From positions 114,138 to 178,137 of the forward strand of contig NZ_JAHKRN010000013.1 of assembly GCF_019396385.1 (NCBI RefSeq): a stretch of DNA of 64,000 nucleotides, in the 5' to 3' direction. This stretch comes from Nonomuraea harbinensis (GTDB lineage Bacteria; Actinomycetota; Actinomycetes; Streptosporangiales; Streptosporangiaceae). The position numbers and the translations under genes were made by a program. Positions 45,607-58,009 of this stretch are shown here, piece by piece; the first letter of the stretch is position 1; each line of letters begins with the position of its first letter. The notes below the pieces were generated by a model. The model was not told where the DNA came from, made no database searches, and worked only from the letters and a program-made list of their open reading frames with translations.

Positions 45607-46661
45607 CGGACCGACCCGATCAGCACCGAGAGCTCCGCCGGGGCGAGCATGTAGTCGGAGACCGGGGCCATGGCGACGCGGAGGTCCCGTGCGGCCCCGG
45701 TGGCGAGGTCCACGACGTGGTAGGAGATCTTGCCGTGACGGTCCTCGGCCCGGACGAGCAGGGCGTCCTCACCTTCCCAGCGGATGAGGGCGTCGGCCCG
45801 CAGGCCCTCCGGGAGCCGCGGCACGATCGTGCGGAGGGTCTTTCCGGTTCCGGTGCCGGTCAGCAGGATGCCGGTGCTGACCACGTCGTGCGGGGCGATC
45901 TCCTTCGCGAGCGTCGCCAGCGTGCGGGCCGACGGTGACGGCAGGCCGTGGGCCAGGTTGCCGGGCACGGTGAAGCGCCGCACCACCCGGCCGCCGGGGG
46001 AGCGGATCACGTACGTGGCCGAGGTGGCATAGCCGGGCAGGTCGCGGGCGGGTTGGTCGGTCACCAGGGCGAGCCCTTCCGTGGTCCAGCCGGCGACCCG
46101 CTCGCCCTTCGGCAGGCGGCGCACGGTGCCGCGCCGGATGTCGACGATCATCGGGCGCTCCAGCACGACCTCGACGTCCTCGTCCAGGTGGTCGTGCTGG
46201 ACGAGCAGGTGGCGGCCGTCGAGGGAGAGCAGCGGCTGCTGGGCGCCGAAGATCTCCCCGACCGATTCCTCCGTTTTGATGGGCAGTTCCGTGACCGTGC
46301 CGGTGGTCAGGTCCCTGGCGACGAACCGGTCGCCCAGAGGGTGGACGACCAGGGTGCCGTCGGCGGAGAGCGCGAACGGGGCGTCGTCGTGGGCGCCCTC
46401 CACCCACCACTGCTGACCCGTCGCCGACACCAGGATGTGGTGCCGGCAGCCGTCGGTCCCGTCGTTGCAGTGCGGCTCGTACGCGTACCGGACGGGGGCG
46501 GGCGCGGGCCCGGTCAGCTTCACCGCGGCCGGGGCGGGGGTGGCCGGCGGGGCCGGCTCCGGGCTCAGGAACTCCACCGGCGGCGGGCCGCCGCCGTAGA
46601 TCAGCCACGCCGCGGCGAGCGCCGCCGCCGCGGCCACGCACAGCCGCCAGAGCGCGCTCAC
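45603..46661 (-). CDS. Anchored propeller-like protein, unknown
   Basis: 352 aa from GTG 46661 (GTGA overlap with the gene before it). An N-terminal signal/anchor (ALWRLCVAAAAALAAAWLIYG) is followed by a Pro/Ala linker and a domain with repeated beta-sheet patterns (PFALSADGTLVVHPLGDRF, PLLSLDGRHLLVQHDHL, RRGTVRRLPKGERV) like WD40/TolB propellers. The CNDGTDGC segment may form a disulfide loop. Not recognised as a named family. Confidence 0.72.
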   Translation of the reverse strand: MSALWRLCVAAAAALAAAWLIYGGGPPPVEFLSPEPAPPATPAPAAVKLTGPAPAPVRYAYEPHCNDGTDGCRHHILVSATGQQWWVEGAHDDAPFALSADGTLVVHPLGDRFVARDLTTGTVTELPIKTEESVGEIFGAQQPLLSLDGRHLLVQHDHLDEDVEVVLERPMIVDIRRGTVRRLPKGERVAGWTTEGLALVTDQPARDLPGYATSATYVIRSPGGRVVRRFTVPGNLAHGLPSPSARTLATLAKEIAPHDVVSTGILLTGTGTGKTLRTIVPRLPEGLRADALIRWEGEDALLVRAEDRHGKISYHVVDLATGAARDLRVAMAPVSDYMLAPAELSVLIGSVR

Positions 46662-48379
46662 GGGATCAGCCCGAACACGCCGTGGTCGAGCTTGTCCATG
46701 ACACCCTTCATCGGGCTCGACCTGCCGGTGCCCGGGTCGACCAGGTGGTAGTGGCCGTCGTCGCCGTCGGGCTCGATCAGCACGGCGAGCCTGCCCTCCG
46801 CCGACCAGCCCAGCGGCTCCGGCGGGCCGTGGTGACGGGGCAGCTTCAACGCCGCCCGATCGGTCACCCGGCCCGTGCGCGCGTCCATGGTGACGGCCTC
46901 GTCGTCCGTGAACACGATCAGGGAGCGTCCGTCCTGGGTGGCCAGGGCTGGGAGGGTGGGGTCGAAGGGCGCCCGGCTGCGCACCCGGCCCCGCGGGTCC
47001 AGGGTGACCAGCTCGGTGCCGGGCGCGCCGGGCAGGGCGCGGTGGCCGGTGGTGCCGACCACGCCGTACGGGCCGAGGCCGAGCACGCGCCTGACGCCGG
47101 GCAGGGCGGTCCTGCCACCCGTGGCGGTGTCGACCAGTTCGGTCCCGGTGGCGGAGACCAGCGCCGCGAGGCGGCCGTCGTGGGAGAGGAGCGGCCGGGG
47201 GACGGCGTGGGCGGGCAGCGGCCCCGTGAGGTCGCGCCGGGTGGCGTCAGGGAGGTGCTGCACGACCAGGCGGTCCGTGACGGAGTCGAGGTAGACGACG
47301 TGGTGGCCGTCGCCGCTGAGCGCCAGCGGCCCCTCCTGTCTGCCCCCGTCGCCGGTGGCGAGCCGGGCGACGGCCCTGTCCAGCGAGAACCCGCCGAAGT
47401 CCCAGGTGCTCTCGTCCCACTCGTCGTCCGGTTCGCGGCCGTCCGGCATCGTGGCGATCTCCCATGGGCTACCCGGGGTGACGTAGGCGAACAGGGCCGC
47501 GTTGGCGTAGGGCTCGGTGAGAGGCGACTGCGGCTGCTCGTCCGGCTCGTCGACGGCGGCGTTCCAGCCGGCCGCGAGGACGGGCATGAGCAGCACGGCG
47601 GCGACCACCTGCCACCGGAGCGGCCGGCCCGCCTGGGTGAGGCGTTCGGGCGAAAGTGTCATGTACCAGGCCAGCAGCGACACGACGAGACCGATAAGCG
47701 AGCGGATGGACTCCGCCTGGGAGGACCAGCCGCCACCCGGCGCCGACCAGATCGCCACGATCGTCCCGCCGGCCAGCAGCAGGCGCGCGGACCGGGACCG
47801 CATGGCCCACTCGGCGGACACCAGGTCGGCGGGCCCCGCGCGGAGCGGTCGCCGCCGCAGCCCCATGACCAGCAGGTTCACCGCCAGCACCACGACGAGC
47901 GTGAACACCGCCCAGCCGCGCTCGGCCAGCTCCACCTCCGTCCGGAACGAGCGCAGCACGGAGGCCAGCGCGATCGCGCCGGACACCATGGCGGCGAACA
48001 CCCACAGCCCGGTCGCCCGCGGCGGCGCCAGCCGCAGGCCGAGCGGAGGCCCCAGAGGCCCGCCCCGGCGAGCCAGCACCATTTCGGCCGCGGCGAAACC
48101 GCAGAACCATCCGGCGATCGGCCAGAAAGGGCTGACGGTGAACGATTCTCCGGGGGCCTGCGCGAACATGACGGCGAATCCGACGCCCATTCCGGCCCAC
48201 ATCAGACCCTGTGTGACATGCAGATAACGCAGAATCGCCGTGCCGTTGTAGGGAGTGACTTCAACCTGGTGTACGCGGGAGAAATGGTTCATCGCCTCCC
48301 GGGTCACCGGCCCGGATTGGGCACGGAGTGTGAGCGGGACCGCGACCGCCAGGAACACCAGAAAAAGAATTAACCCCAC
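46658..48379 (-). CDS. Polytopic membrane protein with C-terminal propeller-like domain
   Basis: 573 aa from GTG 48379 with GAGGGG upstream. About eight hydrophobic segments in residues 1-290, including VGLILFLVFLAVAVPLTL, then a domain whose repeats (ALSGDGHHVVYLDSVTDRL, LSHDGRLAALVSATGTEL, TQDGRSLIVFTDD) match the pattern of the following gene's domain. The two genes look like paralogous sensor domains in one operon. Function unknown. Confidence 0.72.
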   Translation of the reverse strand: MGLILFLVFLAVAVPLTLRAQSGPVTREAMNHFSRVHQVEVTPYNGTAILRYLHVTQGLMWAGMGVGFAVMFAQAPGESFTVSPFWPIAGWFCGFAAAEMVLARRGGPLGPPLGLRLAPPRATGLWVFAAMVSGAIALASVLRSFRTEVELAERGWAVFTLVVVLAVNLLVMGLRRRPLRAGPADLVSAEWAMRSRSARLLLAGGTIVAIWSAPGGGWSSQAESIRSLIGLVVSLLAWYMTLSPERLTQAGRPLRWQVVAAVLLMPVLAAGWNAAVDEPDEQPQSPLTEPYANAALFAYVTPGSPWEIATMPDGREPDDEWDESTWDFGGFSLDRAVARLATGDGGRQEGPLALSGDGHHVVYLDSVTDRLVVQHLPDATRRDLTGPLPAHAVPRPLLSHDGRLAALVSATGTELVDTATGGRTALPGVRRVLGLGPYGVVGTTGHRALPGAPGTELVTLDPRGRVRSRAPFDPTLPALATQDGRSLIVFTDDEAVTMDARTGRVTDRAALKLPRHHGPPEPLGWSAEGRLAVLIEPDGDDGHYHLVDPGTGRSSPMKGVMDKLDHGVFGLIP

Positions 48380-48444
48380 GAAATACCCCTCGTCACCCCG
48401 GGAGAAAGTAGCAGAATGCCCATCAAGGTGACAGGGGTGCATGA

Positions 48445-48975
48445 GTGATATCCGACGACGTGTGGGACCGGCTGGATCACAGCGCGGGGACGGCCGGTAA
48501 GCGCGAGGTCCGGCGCGCGTTCGGCGCCCTCGCTGCCGTGGTGCTGCTGATGCTGGGCGCGTCGGTCAGCGGGCTGGCCGTGCCCAGGCTGACGCACGGC
48601 ACACCTGAGCCCCACATCTCCGTGCTCAGCGACGACGCCGGCCGGATCCGGTACACGAGCATGCGGCTGCGGCACACGGTCGTCAACGACGGCTGGTTCC
48701 CCGTCACCGTCACCGGTGTCGGCCTGCTCGCGGACGGGATCCGGCTCGCCGAGGTCGAGAGCCCCGCCTCTCCCGTGACCGTCGGCTCCGGGGAGAAGCT
48801 CTCGATGACGCTCGGCCTGGAGGTCGTCGACTGCGACCGGGCCCAGGCGACGGTCCCCGAGCTGGTGCTGCGGGTGGAGCGCTGGTGGGGGAGCCAGACC
48901 ACGAGTTCCCGTGAAGACCCGCTCTTCGGCGAGTCCAGCTGGGAGTTCTACCTCCGGTCGCCCTGCGACAGGTGA
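48445..48975 (+). CDS. Single-span membrane protein, unknown
   Basis: 176 aa from GTG 48445. One membrane helix (about residues 27-48, ALAAVVLLMLGASVSGLAV) after a charged cytoplasmic start, then a beta-rich outer part (MRLRHTVVNDGWFPVTVTGV, LSMTLGLEVVDCDRAQATV) ending with a second cysteine (RSPCDR) that may pair with the first. Divergent from the propeller pair with a 65-bp gap; similar proteins occur beside such genes in actinomycetes. Function unknown. Confidence 0.7.
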   Translation: MISDDVWDRLDHSAGTAGKREVRRAFGALAAVVLLMLGASVSGLAVPRLTHGTPEPHISVLSDDAGRIRYTSMRLRHTVVNDGWFPVTVTGVGLLADGIRLAEVESPASPVTVGSGEKLSMTLGLEVVDCDRAQATVPELVLRVERWWGSQTTSSREDPLFGESSWEFYLRSPCDR

Positions 48976-48989
48976 ATCTGTCCGCGAAA

Positions 48990-49016
48990 CGTGACGTCAC
49001 GAACGGTTAACGGTTC
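48990..49016. promoter_or_regulatory. Palindrome and direct repeat ahead of the Ser/Thr kinase gene
   Basis: CGTGACGTCACG (48990-49001) is a perfect 12-bp palindrome, followed at once by a direct repeat of ACGGTTA/ACGGTTC (49003-49016). It lies 83-94 bp before ATG 49084, in promoter position, and is a plausible regulator site; regulator unknown. Confidence 0.35.
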
Positions 49017-49083
49017 TCTGGGAAGTTCCGCGACGTCGTAAAGTTTGCCTCGTCGGGCTTCATTGGACACGTGGGGAAGTGGA

Positions 49084-52186
<3,103 letters not shown>

Positions 52187-52231
52187 TCCGTACCGCGAGA
52201 AGGCGCGCGTCCGTGCGGGCGCGCGCCCGGG

Positions 52232-52402
52232 TCACTCTCCGGTAGGCGCCGGGCAGCTCGCCGAGGAGGCCGGTATGGCCGGCACGGGCTCCGGCGTGGG
52301 CTTCGGCGTGGCGAACACCACTCCGGCCGCGGCCGTCGCGCAACCCGCCACGAGTACGGCGCCGAAGAGCACCTTCGTCACCCTTGGTGAAAAGCTCCTC
52401 AC
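52232..52402 (-). CDS. Very small secreted or lipid-anchored protein (tentative)
   Basis: 56 aa, GTG 52402, too short for most gene callers. The translation MRSFSPRVTKVLFGAVLVAG has a basic start and hydrophobic core, followed by CATAAAG and a Pro-rich tail (TPKPTPEPVPAIP) ending SCPAPTGE. An alternative start, GTG 52381, follows GAGGAG. LVAGC resembles a lipobox. It fills the otherwise empty mdh-galE gap. The signal-like composition is suggestive, but no family is recognised. Confidence 0.4.
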   Translation of the reverse strand: MRSFSPRVTKVLFGAVLVAGCATAAAGVVFATPKPTPEPVPAIPASSASCPAPTGE

Positions 52403-52440
52403 ATTTCGGTATCACAGCACATATCGACCGCCGATAGGGG

Positions 52441-53388
52441 TCAAATCCCGGAAAGCGCCTCCCAGGCGTCCGCGACGATGTCCCGCAGCTCGGTGCGCTC
52501 CGGCTTCCAGCCCAGCTCACGCTGGATCCGCTCCGACGAGGCGACCAGGACGGCCGGGTCGCCGGCCCGGCGCGGGCCGACGACGGCGGGGATCTCGTGG
52601 CCGGTGACCTCGCGGCAGACCCCGATCACCTCCAGCACCGAGAACCCCGTGCCGTTGCCCAGGTTGTAGATCTGGTGCTCGCCCTCCCGGCAGGCGCCGA
52701 GCGCCAGCAGATGGGCTCTGGCCAGGTCGGCGACGTGCACGTAGTCGCGCACGCAACTGCCGTCGGGCGTCGGGTAGTCGGTGCCGAACACGCTGACCGA
52801 CTCGCGCTCGCCGGTGGCCACCTTGAGCACGTTCGGGATGAGGTGGGTCTCCACCGCGTGACGCTCGCGGTAGCGGCCGTAGGCGCCGGCCACGTTGAAG
52901 TAGCGCAGGCTGACCGCGCCCAGCCCGCGCAGCCCGGCGAAGGCCGTCAGCGCGGTGTCGACGGCCAGCTTGGAGGCGCCGTACGGGTTGGTCGGGCGCG
53001 TGGGGTCGCTCTCCCTGATCGGCGACTGCTCCGGCTCGCCGTACGTGGCCGCGGTCGAGGAGAACACGATCTTGCGGACGCCGCGCTCGTGCATCGCCTC
53101 CAGCAGCGCCAGCGTGCCGCCGAGGTTGTGGGCCCAGTAGAGTCCGGGCTTCTCCACCGACTCGCCGACCAGCGACCTGGCGGCGAAGTGGAGCACCGCG
53201 TCGACGCCGTCGAGCGCCGGCCCCGCGTCCTCGATCGAGGCCCGCACGAACGTCGCGCCGTCCGGCACCGCGTCCGCGTGGCCGGTGGACAGGTCGTCGA
53301 GCACGACGACCTCGTGGCCCGCCTCCACGAGCTGCGCCGCGACGACGCTGCCGACGTATCCTGCCCCTCCGGTTACCAGCAGCCTCAT
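52441..53388 (-). CDS. galE: UDP-glucose 4-epimerase
   Basis: 315 aa from ATG 53388 (TGGAGTC upstream). NAD-binding [30 protein letters not shown], catalytic Ser-Tyr-Lys region [11 protein letters not shown] and [12 protein letters not shown], and [10 protein letters not shown]. Interconverts UDP-glucose and UDP-galactose for exopolysaccharide and glycan synthesis. The frame extends to 53469 without a ribosome site. Confidence 0.94.
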   Translation of the reverse strand: MRLLVTGGAGYVGSVVAAQLVEAGHEVVVLDDLSTGHADAVPDGATFVRASIEDAGPALDGVDAVLHFAARSLVGESVEKPGLYWAHNLGGTLALLEAMHERGVRKIVFSSTAATYGEPEQSPIRESDPTRPTNPYGASKLAVDTALTAFAGLRGLGAVSLRYFNVAGAYGRYRERHAVETHLIPNVLKVATGERESVSVFGTDYPTPDGSCVRDYVHVADLARAHLLALGACREGEHQIYNLGNGTGFSVLEVIGVCREVTGHEIPAVVGPRRAGDPAVLVASSERIQRELGWKPERTELRDIVADAWEALSGI

Positions 53389-53474
53389 GTTGACTCCAGT
53401 TCGAATATGTTTGATTTTGTACGGCTTGCCGTTCAGCATACGCGGCAAGAGGCCCGTATACGCTGCCAACCACC

Positions 53475-54788
53475 ATGTTTGACACCGTCGCGGCCAACAT
53501 CGCCGTGGTCCTGCTGTTCATCCTGATCGGCGGGTTCTTCGCCGCCGCCGAGATAGCCATGGTCTCGCTCCGTGAGAGCCAGGTCCGCAAGCTCTCCCAA
53601 CAGGGCCGCCGCGGCGAACGCGTGGCCAAGCTCGCCCGCGACCCGAACCGCTTCCTGTCGGCCGTGCAGATCGGCGTCACCGTCGCCACCATGCTCTCGG
53701 CCGCGTTCGGCGCCGACCGGCTCAGCGGGCAGCTCAGCCCCTTGCTCGAACGCTGGGGCGTGCCCGTCGCCATCGCCGGCGTGCTCGCCCTGGTGCTCGT
53801 CACCCTGGCCATCTCGTACGTCTCCCTCGTGCTCGGAGAACTCGCCCCCAAACGACTCGCGCTCCAGCGGGCCGAAGGGCTGTCGCTGGTCGTCGCCCCG
53901 TTCCTCGACCGCCTCGCCGCCCTGTCACGGCCCGTCATCTGGGCGCTGTCCAAGTCCACCGACGGCGTCGTCCGGCTGCTCGGCGGCAACCCCCAGGCCG
54001 ACCGCGAGGAGGTCACCACCGAGGAACTGCGCGACATGGTCGTCGGCCACGCCGAGCTGACCCCCGACGAGCGCAACCTGATCGCCGAGGTGTTCGCCGC
54101 CGGCAAGCGCCAGCTCCGCGAGCTCATGCTGCCGCGCACCGAGGTCGAGTTCATGGAGGCCGACACGCCGCTGGCCGAGGCGGCGGTGCTGGCCGCCGCG
54201 CTGCCCCACTCGCGCTTCCCCGTCTACCGCGAGTCCTACGACGAGGTCATCGGCTTCGTGCACGTCAGGGACCTGCTCGACCCCGTGCTCACCGGCCGCA
54301 CCGAGCCGCTCAGCGAGCTGGTGCCGATCCGGCCGGCCAAGTTCGTGCCCGCGTCCAAGCGGCTGCTCAACACGCTCTCCGAGATGCGCGACGAGGGCCA
54401 GCACATGTGCATCGTCATCGACGAGTACGGCGGCACGGCGGGCATCGTCACCATGGAGGACCTGGTCGAGGAGCTCATCGGCGACATCAGGGACGAGTAC
54501 GACGTCGAGGACCAGTCCGTGATCCTGCCCGCCGGAGTGATGGAGATCGACGGGCTCACCAACCTCAACGACTTCGCCGACGAGACCGGCATCCGCCTGC
54601 CCGACGGCCCGTACGAGACGCTGGCCGGCTTCGTCATGGCGATGCTCGGGCGCGTGCCCGAGGTGAACGACGTCGTCGAGGCGAGCGGCTTCGACCTGAC
54701 CGTCATCGAGCTCGACGGCCGCCGGATCGCCAAGGTGCGGGTGAAACGCCGCCCTGTCGTGGAGTCGCCGCCCGAAGCGGATACCTGA
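53475..54788 (+). CDS. CNNM/CorC (hemolysin-family) membrane protein
   Basis: 437 aa. N-terminal DUF21 membrane domain with three or four helices (residues 5-170, including [16 protein letters not shown]), a CBS pair (residues about 205-330, with [14 protein letters not shown] and [28 protein letters not shown]) and a C-terminal CorC_HlyC domain. Homologues act in Mg2+/Co2+ handling. It is followed 14 bp later by trpS. Confidence 0.93.
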   Translation: MFDTVAANIAVVLLFILIGGFFAAAEIAMVSLRESQVRKLSQQGRRGERVAKLARDPNRFLSAVQIGVTVATMLSAAFGADRLSGQLSPLLERWGVPVAIAGVLALVLVTLAISYVSLVLGELAPKRLALQRAEGLSLVVAPFLDRLAALSRPVIWALSKSTDGVVRLLGGNPQADREEVTTEELRDMVVGHAELTPDERNLIAEVFAAGKRQLRELMLPRTEVEFMEADTPLAEAAVLAAALPHSRFPVYRESYDEVIGFVHVRDLLDPVLTGRTEPLSELVPIRPAKFVPASKRLLNTLSEMRDEGQHMCIVIDEYGGTAGIVTMEDLVEELIGDIRDEYDVEDQSVILPAGVMEIDGLTNLNDFADETGIRLPDGPYETLAGFVMAMLGRVPEVNDVVEASGFDLTVIELDGRRIAKVRVKRRPVVESPPEADT

Positions 54789-54802
54789 CACAATTACCTG
54801 TC

Positions 54803-55807
54803 ATGGCCAGACCTCGTGTTCTCTCCGGCATCCAGCCCACCGCGGACTCCTTCCACCTGGGCAACTACCTGGGTGCGGTTCGTCAATGGGTCACGTTGCA
54901 GGAGACCCACGACGCCTTCTACTGCGTGGTGGACCTGCACGCGATCACCGTGCCCACCGAGCCCGCCGCGCTGCGCCGCCGCACCCGCGTCGCCGCGGCC
55001 CAGCTCTTCGCCGCCGGGCTCGATCCGGAACGCTCCACCGTGTTCGTGCAGTCCCACGTCCGCGAGCACTCCGAGCTGGCCTGGATACTCAACTGCCAGA
55101 CCGGCATGGGCGAGGCCGCGCGGATGACCCAGTTCAAGGACAAGTCGGCCAAGTTCGGGGAGAGCGCGGCCAGCGTCGGCCTGTTCACCTACCCGATCCT
55201 GCAGGCCGCCGACATCCTGCTCTACCAGGCCAACAGCGTGCCCGTCGGCGCCGACCAGAAGCAGCACCTGGAGCTCACCCGCGACCTCGGCCAGCGCTTC
55301 AACCACCGCTTCGGCGACACCTTCACGATCCCCGAGCCGTTCATTCTCAAAGAGGTCGAGAAGATCACCGACCTGCAGGACCCGTCGGCCAAGATGTCCA
55401 AGTCCTCCTCCAGCCCCGCGGGCATCCTGGACGTCCTGGAGCAGCCGGGGCCGCTGCGCAAGAAGATCATGCGGGCCGTTACCGACACCGAGACCGAGGT
55501 CCGCTTCGACGAGGAGGCCAAGCCGGGGATCTCCAACCTGCTGCGCATCCAGTCCGCGCTGACCGGCACGCCGATCCCCGACCTGGTGGCCCGCTACGCC
55601 GGGCAGGGTTACGGGACCTTCAAGAAGGACGTCGCCGAAGCGGTCATCGACGCCTTCACCCCGATCCGCGAGCGCACCGAGAAGCTGCTGGCCGACGAGG
55701 CCGAGCTGGACCGGATGCTGGCTTCGGGCGCGGAGCGCGCCCGTGCGGTGGCCCGGCGCACCATGGCCGAAGTCCGCGACCGGGTCGGCTTCCTCCCGGG
55801 CGCCTAG
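54803..55807 (+). CDS. trpS: Tryptophanyl-tRNA synthetase
   Basis: 334 aa from ATG 54803. Class I signatures: the HIGH-equivalent in [14 protein letters not shown] near residue 15 and KMSKSSSSP near residue 195, plus [22 protein letters not shown] and the C-terminal anticodon-binding helices. Frame extends upstream through the CNNM gene as a shadow. No ribosome site is seen and TTACCT lies just before the start, so it may also be leaderless. Confidence 0.97.
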   Translation: MARPRVLSGIQPTADSFHLGNYLGAVRQWVTLQETHDAFYCVVDLHAITVPTEPAALRRRTRVAAAQLFAAGLDPERSTVFVQSHVREHSELAWILNCQTGMGEAARMTQFKDKSAKFGESAASVGLFTYPILQAADILLYQANSVPVGADQKQHLELTRDLGQRFNHRFGDTFTIPEPFILKEVEKITDLQDPSAKMSKSSSSPAGILDVLEQPGPLRKKIMRAVTDTETEVRFDEEAKPGISNLLRIQSALTGTPIPDLVARYAGQGYGTFKKDVAEAVIDAFTPIRERTEKLLADEAELDRMLASGAERARAVARRTMAEVRDRVGFLPGA

Positions 55808-56329
55808 CCGGCACCCCACCGCTCTTCCCGGGGCGCCTCCGGCGCTTCACCCCCGGTCGCTCCGCGACGCCCCGGCTCAAACCACCCGGGCGCCCCCGGC
55901 GCTTCGCGCCTCCACAGCTCGGGCGTCCTCCCAGGAGCTGACGCCCCTCCCTGCCCAGAGGCGTTGGGATCGGGGTTTCCTGGCAGGGGACGAGCAGCAG
56001 AAGTCGGTTGATGTCCTGAGGCCGGAAGTGAACCTGCGCCCACGGCCGAGAGATACGTCACCAGGCGCGTGTCATCGCCGGGCATGGACGACCGGTGCCG
56101 TCTGCTTCGCGGACCTCGACGCGGATCGGGCACTGCCGCAGGTTCAGGAGTTGGTCATGGATGCGCGGTCGAGTCGAGCGACCCGCCTGCGCCCGAGCTT
56201 GTGCACCCGGATGACGCCGGCAGCAGCGAATATTTCCATGGCGACCTTCGCGCGTACCGACTCATCTCTCGTCGCAGCCGAGCGCGACCGCCGCACGGAC
56301 CCCGCCATCGACCAGCGGCATAACGCGCG
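55808..56329. other. Gene-poor stretch between trpS and the MarR gene
   Basis: 522 bases without a convincing gene. The trpS-proximal part holds two similar GC-rich segments (GGCGCCTCCGGCGCTTC at about 55832 and GGCGCCCCCGGCGCTTC at about 55891). Short open frames exist on both strands, but none has a ribosome site or recognisable motif. A 31-codon minus-strand frame with a basic RVHKLGRRRVARLDRA stretch near 56160-56240 could be a decayed gene. Confidence 0.6.
55828..55875 (+). terminator. Possible terminator hairpin after trpS
   Basis: CCGGGGCG (55828-55835) and CGCCCCGG (55868-55875) form an 8-bp stem around a 32-nt GC-rich loop that itself can fold. The stem begins 21 bases past the trpS stop. 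Confidence 0.45.
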
Positions 56330-56758
56330 TCAGGAGGCGAAGGCGGCGCGGATGGCGGCGGCGAGCTGCCGCTGGATCGGGTCCGCCGAGGACCCGAACA
56401 GCAGGTCGTCGACGTCGCCGATGGCCTGCTCGGCCGCCGCCAGGAGCCGCCGCCCCTCGGGGGTCAGCTCGATCGTGGACGCCGAGCCGGCGCGGGCGTT
56501 GCTGTCGCGCACGAGGCCGGCGGCGACCAGGGCCTTCACCGCGGAGTGCACGCTCTGCACGGCGGTGCCCGACATGCGCGCCAGGTCGCTGAACGACACG
56601 CCCGGCACGGCGGCGATGTGCCCGAGCAGCCCGAGCCGGGTGACGGTGAGGTCGAGCGGCGCGAGAGCGGCGCCGAGCTCGGTCTCGACCCGGCGCGCCA
56701 GCGTCAGCACGATGATGGAGGGGCTGATAGGCGGCGGAGAGCCCTTCTCGGTGGTCAC
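56330..56758 (-). CDS. MarR-family transcriptional regulator
   Basis: 142 aa from GTG 56758. Helix-turn-helix and wing in TVTRLGLLGHIAAVPGVSFS and LARMSGTAVQSVHSAVKALV followed by RAGSASTIELTPEGRRLLA, the usual MarR pattern. A TTGACA box lies 28 bases upstream of the start, which puts transcription on or next to the GTG, so it may be leaderless. Target and ligand unknown. Divergent from yihY. Confidence 0.85.
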   Translation of the reverse strand: MTTEKGSPPPISPSIIVLTLARRVETELGAALAPLDLTVTRLGLLGHIAAVPGVSFSDLARMSGTAVQSVHSAVKALVAAGLVRDSNARAGSASTIELTPEGRRLLAAAEQAIGDVDDLLFGSSADPIQRQLAAAIRAAFAS

Positions 56759-56762
56759 CCTT

Positions 56763-56791
56763 CCAGTTTCCCGCCCTGTGGCCCGTGTCAA
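56763..56791 (-). promoter_or_regulatory. Promoter of the MarR gene
   Basis: On the minus strand, consensus -35 TTGACA (56791-56786) and a weak -10 AACTGG (56768-56763) are 17 bp apart. The predicted start coincides with GTG 56758, so a leaderless transcript is likely. The rest of the 300-base MarR-yihY gap (to 57058) shows nothing else clear. Confidence 0.45.
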
Positions 56792-57058
56792 GCCGGAGTG
56801 GTCCACAGCGCGGAGACGGGCAGGCAGGCCATGCCGTCACCGAAGCTCAGCGATCCAGGTCCTCATCGACGAGCGAAGCAGCACGTCGGGGCAGGTACTC
56901 GAGCCTCTCTCGCACGCATGCGGCGCAGTGCGGCTTTCAATCTGCCGAAGATCACCAAAGGCTTGCCAGATCCCCGAGAGGCCCGTTCAACGGAAATCCT
57001 GCGGCGCGGAATGATCGCCGAAAGGATACGGACGTCGCCTCCAGGGCAGGTCTGGGGC

Positions 57059-58009
57059 GTGAGCGTGAGCCTGACCGAGCGGATCCGGTCCATCAAGAAC
57101 CGGGCCAGGCGGATGGTGGAAGGCTGGCGCGTGCGCAGGCCGTCCGTCGACCACCTCATCAAGACCGTCCAGCGCTACCAGGCGCAGTCCGGTGACCGGC
57201 TGGCGGGCGGGGTGACGTACTTCGCGTTCCTGTCCTTCTTCCCGCTGATCGCGCTGGCGTTCGCGCTGCTGGGGTATGTGGTGACGGTCAGCGCGACGGT
57301 GGCTGGGGCGCTGGAGACGGCGATCACCGAGCGGCTGCCCGGCCTGGCGGGGCAGCTCGACCTGACGGCGATCAAGGACGCCAAGACGACCGCGGGCGTC
57401 ATCGGCCTCCTGGGATTGCTGTACGCGGGGCTCGGGGCGGTGGACGCGCTGCGCGGGGCGCTGCGCGAGATCTCCATGACCACCTCGCCGGCGTTCTCGT
57501 TCGTCAGGGCCAAGCTGCGCGACCTGGCGTCGCTGCTCATGCTGGGCGTGACGCTCATCGTGTCGGTGCTGGTCGGCGGGCTGGCGACGCAGGCCACCAC
57601 GATGGTGGCGAACTTCCTGTTCGGCGGTAGCTCGCCGGTGGTGACGGTGCTGACGGGGCTCGTCGGCCTGGCGGGCAGCGTCGCCGCCGACTGGGTGCTG
57701 TTCATGATCGCGCTGGGCTGGGTGGGCAGGTTCGCCCAGCCGTTCCGGGTGCTCGCCCGGGGAGCGCTGCTCGGCGCGATCGGGTTCGGCGTGCTCAAGC
57801 AGCTCGCCTCGCTGCTGCTCGCCGGGACGCTGTCGAACCCGATCTACGGCGCGTTCGCGGTCATGGTCGGCCTGCTGCTGTGGATCAACTTCTCCACCCG
57901 GCTCATCCTGTACGTGGCCGCGTGGACCGCCACGGCCGGAGGCGCCCCGCCGCCCGCGCCCTCGCCCGTGCCCTCGGCGGGCACGCCGGAGCAGGCCGGG
58001 CCGTCATAG
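57059..58009 (+). CDS. YihY/BrkB-family membrane protein
   Basis: 316 aa from GTG 57059 (MSVSLTERIRSIKN); GTG 57065 is equally possible and the frame is open far upstream. Basic N-terminus, then the family signature TYFAFLSFFPLIALAFALLG near residue 55 and six hydrophobic segments, with a Pro-rich tail. Despite old ribonuclease BN labels these are polytopic membrane proteins of unclear role. Conserved next to dacA and SCO4848-like genes. Ends overlap the dacA end by 6 bp. Confidence 0.88.
   Translation: MSVSLTERIRSIKNRARRMVEGWRVRRPSVDHLIKTVQRYQAQSGDRLAGGVTYFAFLSFFPLIALAFALLGYVVTVSATVAGALETAITERLPGLAGQLDLTAIKDAKTTAGVIGLLGLLYAGLGAVDALRGALREISMTTSPAFSFVRAKLRDLASLLMLGVTLIVSVLVGGLATQATTMVANFLFGGSSPVVTVLTGLVGLAGSVAADWVLFMIALGWVGRFAQPFRVLARGALLGAIGFGVLKQLASLLLAGTLSNPIYGAFAVMVGLLLWINFSTRLILYVAAWTATAGGAPPPAPSPVPSAGTPEQAGPS

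Noticed and set aside
55804..56133. 109-codon minus-strand frame after trpS
   Set aside because: Pro/Gly/Arg-rich, no ribosome site or family; probably composition-driven.
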